From Methanomassiliicoccales archaeon RumEn M1 (GTDB lineage Archaea > Thermoplasmatota > Thermoplasmata > Methanomassiliicoccales > Methanomassiliicoccaceae), in contig LJKK01000039.1 of the NCBI GenBank assembly GCA_001421185.1, forward strand, positions 1 through 34,494: 34,494 nucleotides of DNA, in the 5' to 3' direction. The translations under genes and the position numbers were made by a program. This document shows positions 33,027-34,494 of the stretch, piece after piece. Positions within the stretch are counted from its first letter, which is position 1. Every line of letters begins with the position of its first letter. The notes below the pieces were generated by a model. The model had not been told where the DNA came from. It searched no databases and worked only from the letters and a program-made list of their open reading frames with translations.

Positions 33027-34011
33027 GCACCGTGGTGGTCGTGGGAACGGGGACCGCCGCGGACCTGGTGGCGGACGAGGTGGTCCGGCAGGGAGGCAGG
33101 GCGGTCCTGCTTCGCGACGAAGGGGCGAGCTGCGCCCTACCTTCGGACGGCATCGGTGGCGCATCCTCAGGACCGCTGGCGGTCCAGGGGCCCCGGGCAA
33201 GATGAAGGTGGTGACCGATGAAGGAGAGATAGAATGCTCCGCCGTGATCCTCGTGAGCGACCTCGAGGCGTCGCCGCCAGAGGACGGGACGATGCCGCTG
33301 AGCGTCCTGTCAGGAGGCCACACGCCGAAAGGAACGGTCGTCCTGGACCTGCGGGGAGGCCCTCATCGCGGCGGAAGGGCGCGCGCACTGAGGGCGATAG
33401 AACGGATCCTGGACGATGGTGGCAGGGCGATCGTCCTGGTCGATGAGGTGCTGGCGTACGGCCGCGATGAGCTGCTGTACCGCCAGGTCCAGCAGGCTGG
33501 AGCGCTCTTCATCCGCCCGCGGGCGGTGGAATGGGACGGGCGGAGGATGGAGGTCATCGACGACCTGACGGGCGCCACCGTGTCGATGGTGCCTGACGCG
33601 GTCATATCGGAGTCGGCCACGAGCGAGCGTCAGGCCTGCCGGGGGACGGTCGGCATGGGGCCGCTGACCACCGTTCGCCCGGGAGTCCTGATGGTAAGGG
33701 CCGATCTGCTCGATGACGAGCTGACGACCGAAGCAAGGGCGGCCGCCACCATCGCCCTCCGCCCGGCGACGGAGAGGGCGCGACCGGCAGAGGTCGACCA
33801 GGACAGATGCTTGGCCTGCCTGACCTGCGTCCGCATCTGCCCCTTCGGCGCGGCCAGCATGGACGCCGAGGGGAAGGCGAGCATCGACGGCGACCTTTGC
33901 CGGTCGTGCGGCAAGTGCGTGGCCGCCTGCGCCGGGAGGGCCATAGTCCTCCCGGGCAGCACCGATCAGGAACTGGAGGCCCGCATCACAGCGGCCATGG
34001 AGGGAGGATGA
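33023..34011 (+). CDS. Second HdrA-like protein with C-terminal 2[4Fe-4S] ferredoxin, frameshifted
   Basis: The start is ATG 33023 with a Rossmann motif MSTVVVVGTGTAADLVADEV. The frame stops early at 33203; one added base in the run GGGGCCCC (33187-33194) leads to APGKMKVVTDEGEIECSAVI and on to TGA 34011, 329 residues in total. The middle (GGRAIVLVDEVLAYGRDELL) resembles a nucleotide- or flavin-binding domain of HdrA. The C-terminus has two ferredoxin motifs, CLACLTCVRICP and CRSCGKCVAACAG. It supplies the ferredoxin part missing in the first protein, so the two together look like a divided HdrA. Coupled by ATGA overlaps to both neighbours. Confidence 0.82.
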
Positions 34012-34409
34012 GCAACGTTGTCATGTTGATATGCTCCGCCGCCACGGGCGCGCTGGAGCTTGCCAGGGAGAACGGCCTGGCCGTTCCGGAGGCGGCCGTG
34101 GTGGAGGTCCCCTGCTCCGGGCGGGTGGACGAGACGACCATACTGAGGACGCTACGCCAGGGCGCCCGCGCGGTCCTGGTGGTCGGATGCCTGGCGGGCA
34201 ACTGCCGCTTCCGCACCGGCAACCATGAGGCACACCGGAACGTCGATGAGGCCAAGAGCATCCTGGAGCAGATCGGATTGTCGCCCGACAGGGTGGAGAT
34301 GGTCGAGATCGCCTCGGTGCAGTACGTCAGGCTGGTGGAGGCCATGAGGTCGATGGAGGAGCGCGCCGAGAGGCTGGGCCCGATCGACCTGCTGGAGGGG
34401 GACGCATGA
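34008..34409 (+). CDS. MvhD/FlpD-like Fe-S electron transfer protein
   Basis: ATG 34008 gives 133 residues. The MvhD signatures are VEVPCSGRVDETTILRTLRQ (Cys36), GARAVLVVGCLAGNCRFRTG (Cys61 and Cys66), GNHEAHRNVDEAKSILEQIG and the final VEIASVQYVRLVEAMRSM. In MvhD these Cys hold a [2Fe-2S] cluster that passes electrons between HdrA and a partner enzyme. The N-terminal double-Cys motif of MvhD (CxxC) is reduced to a single Cys9 in LICSAATGAL. ATGA overlaps on both sides place it firmly in the operon. Confidence 0.85.
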   Translation: MSNVVMLICSAATGALELARENGLAVPEAAVVEVPCSGRVDETTILRTLRQGARAVLVVGCLAGNCRFRTGNHEAHRNVDEAKSILEQIGLSPDRVEMVEIASVQYVRLVEAMRSMEERAERLGPIDLLEGDA

Positions 34410-34494
34410 TCATCGCCGAGCGGAAGGACCTGGCCCGCTCGATCGAGATGCTGGAAGGCCGGCGCTCGGTCCTGGTGGCGGGCTGCCGGTCCTG
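34406..34494 (+). CDS. Start of a MetV-like (methylene-THF reductase C-terminal-type) protein, cut by the window edge
   Basis: ATG 34406 overlaps the MvhD-like stop (ATGA). The 29 visible codons read MIIAERKDLARSIEMLEGRR then SVLVAGCRS. This resembles the start of MetV-type zinc proteins, which open with 'MI-.E.K....I...L.g...vlV.GC..C'. Only the first Cys is inside the window. In acetogens metV and metF lie with hdrA and mvhD genes and form one complex. The call depends on a short sequence and on the operon; the next Cys pair and a following metF would settle it. Confidence 0.55.
   Translation, partial: MIIAERKDLARSIEMLEGRRSVLVAGCRS

Noticed and set aside
1-34494. CRISPR arrays, insertion sequences, phage genes, long repeats
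   Set aside because: No spaced direct repeats, transposase motifs or terminal inverted repeats were seen on either strand by reading; a computed repeat search was not possible.

Overview
The window looks like chromosome of a GC-rich archaeon of the Thermoplasmatota, most likely Methanomassiliicoccales or a close relative. The grounds are an 11-type Fpo/Nuo-like complex with no FpoF or FpoO gene beside it, a gene I recognise as methanogenesis marker protein 11, a Ta0216-family radical SAM/B12 protein, archaeal ether-lipid genes (prenyltransferase and geranylgeranyl reductase), NOB1, exosome Csl4 and KptA. Many genes start about 25-30 bases after a TATA-like box. The placement is inferred from gene content; no 16S or mcr gene lies here.

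Layout. 1-1781 (minus): an operon of a medium-chain dehydrogenase, a PTPS/QueD-like protein and a GT4 glycosyltransferase cut by the window edge. 1918-4213 (plus): a Cys-rich winged-helix regulator, a CobW-type GTPase and an Lrp/AsnC regulator. 4453-7990: an information-processing block with an HTH-CBS regulator, a METTL5-like methyltransferase, Csl4, a 58-residue protein, a ThiI-type PP-loop protein, a small HesB-like protein and NOB1. 7987-10037 (minus): geranylgeranyl reductase and polyprenyl synthase. 10135-10559: a CBS-pair protein. 10556-20654 (minus): fpoABCDHIJ(split)KLMN, driven by a TATA box at about 20680. 20878-22297: a PfpI-like protein and ProC. 22298-28610 (minus): radical SAM/B12 protein, cis-prenyltransferase, methanogenesis marker 11, DUF2797 protein, KptA and FolD. 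28801-30482: formate-THF ligase (Fhs). 30475-31928 (minus): DUF3786 protein and a NodB-type deacetylase. 32034-34494 (plus): four genes coupled by ATGA overlaps, namely a compact HdrA-like flavoprotein, a second HdrA-like/ferredoxin protein, an MvhD-like protein and the start of what looks like MetV.

The most interesting part is the right-hand 7 kb. FolD, Fhs and an HdrA/MvhD/MetV-like operon together suggest a tetrahydrofolate methyl branch whose methylene-THF reductase is tied to a heterodisulfide-reductase-like flavin module. The same genome has an Fpo complex whose FpoI carries four [4Fe-4S] motifs instead of the usual two, which would suit ferredoxin as electron donor.

A caution on sequence quality: eight places need one added base to restore a conserved reading frame (PTPS, dehydrogenase, ThiI, CBS protein, Fhs, deacetylase twice, second HdrA-like gene). 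Most lie in homopolymers or G-run/C-run junctions, and all are deletions. I read them as probable uncorrected consensus errors and give the rejoined genes with their shift positions. No rRNA, tRNA, CRISPR array, insertion sequence or phage gene was recognised. No gene-free stretch exceeds about 240 bases.
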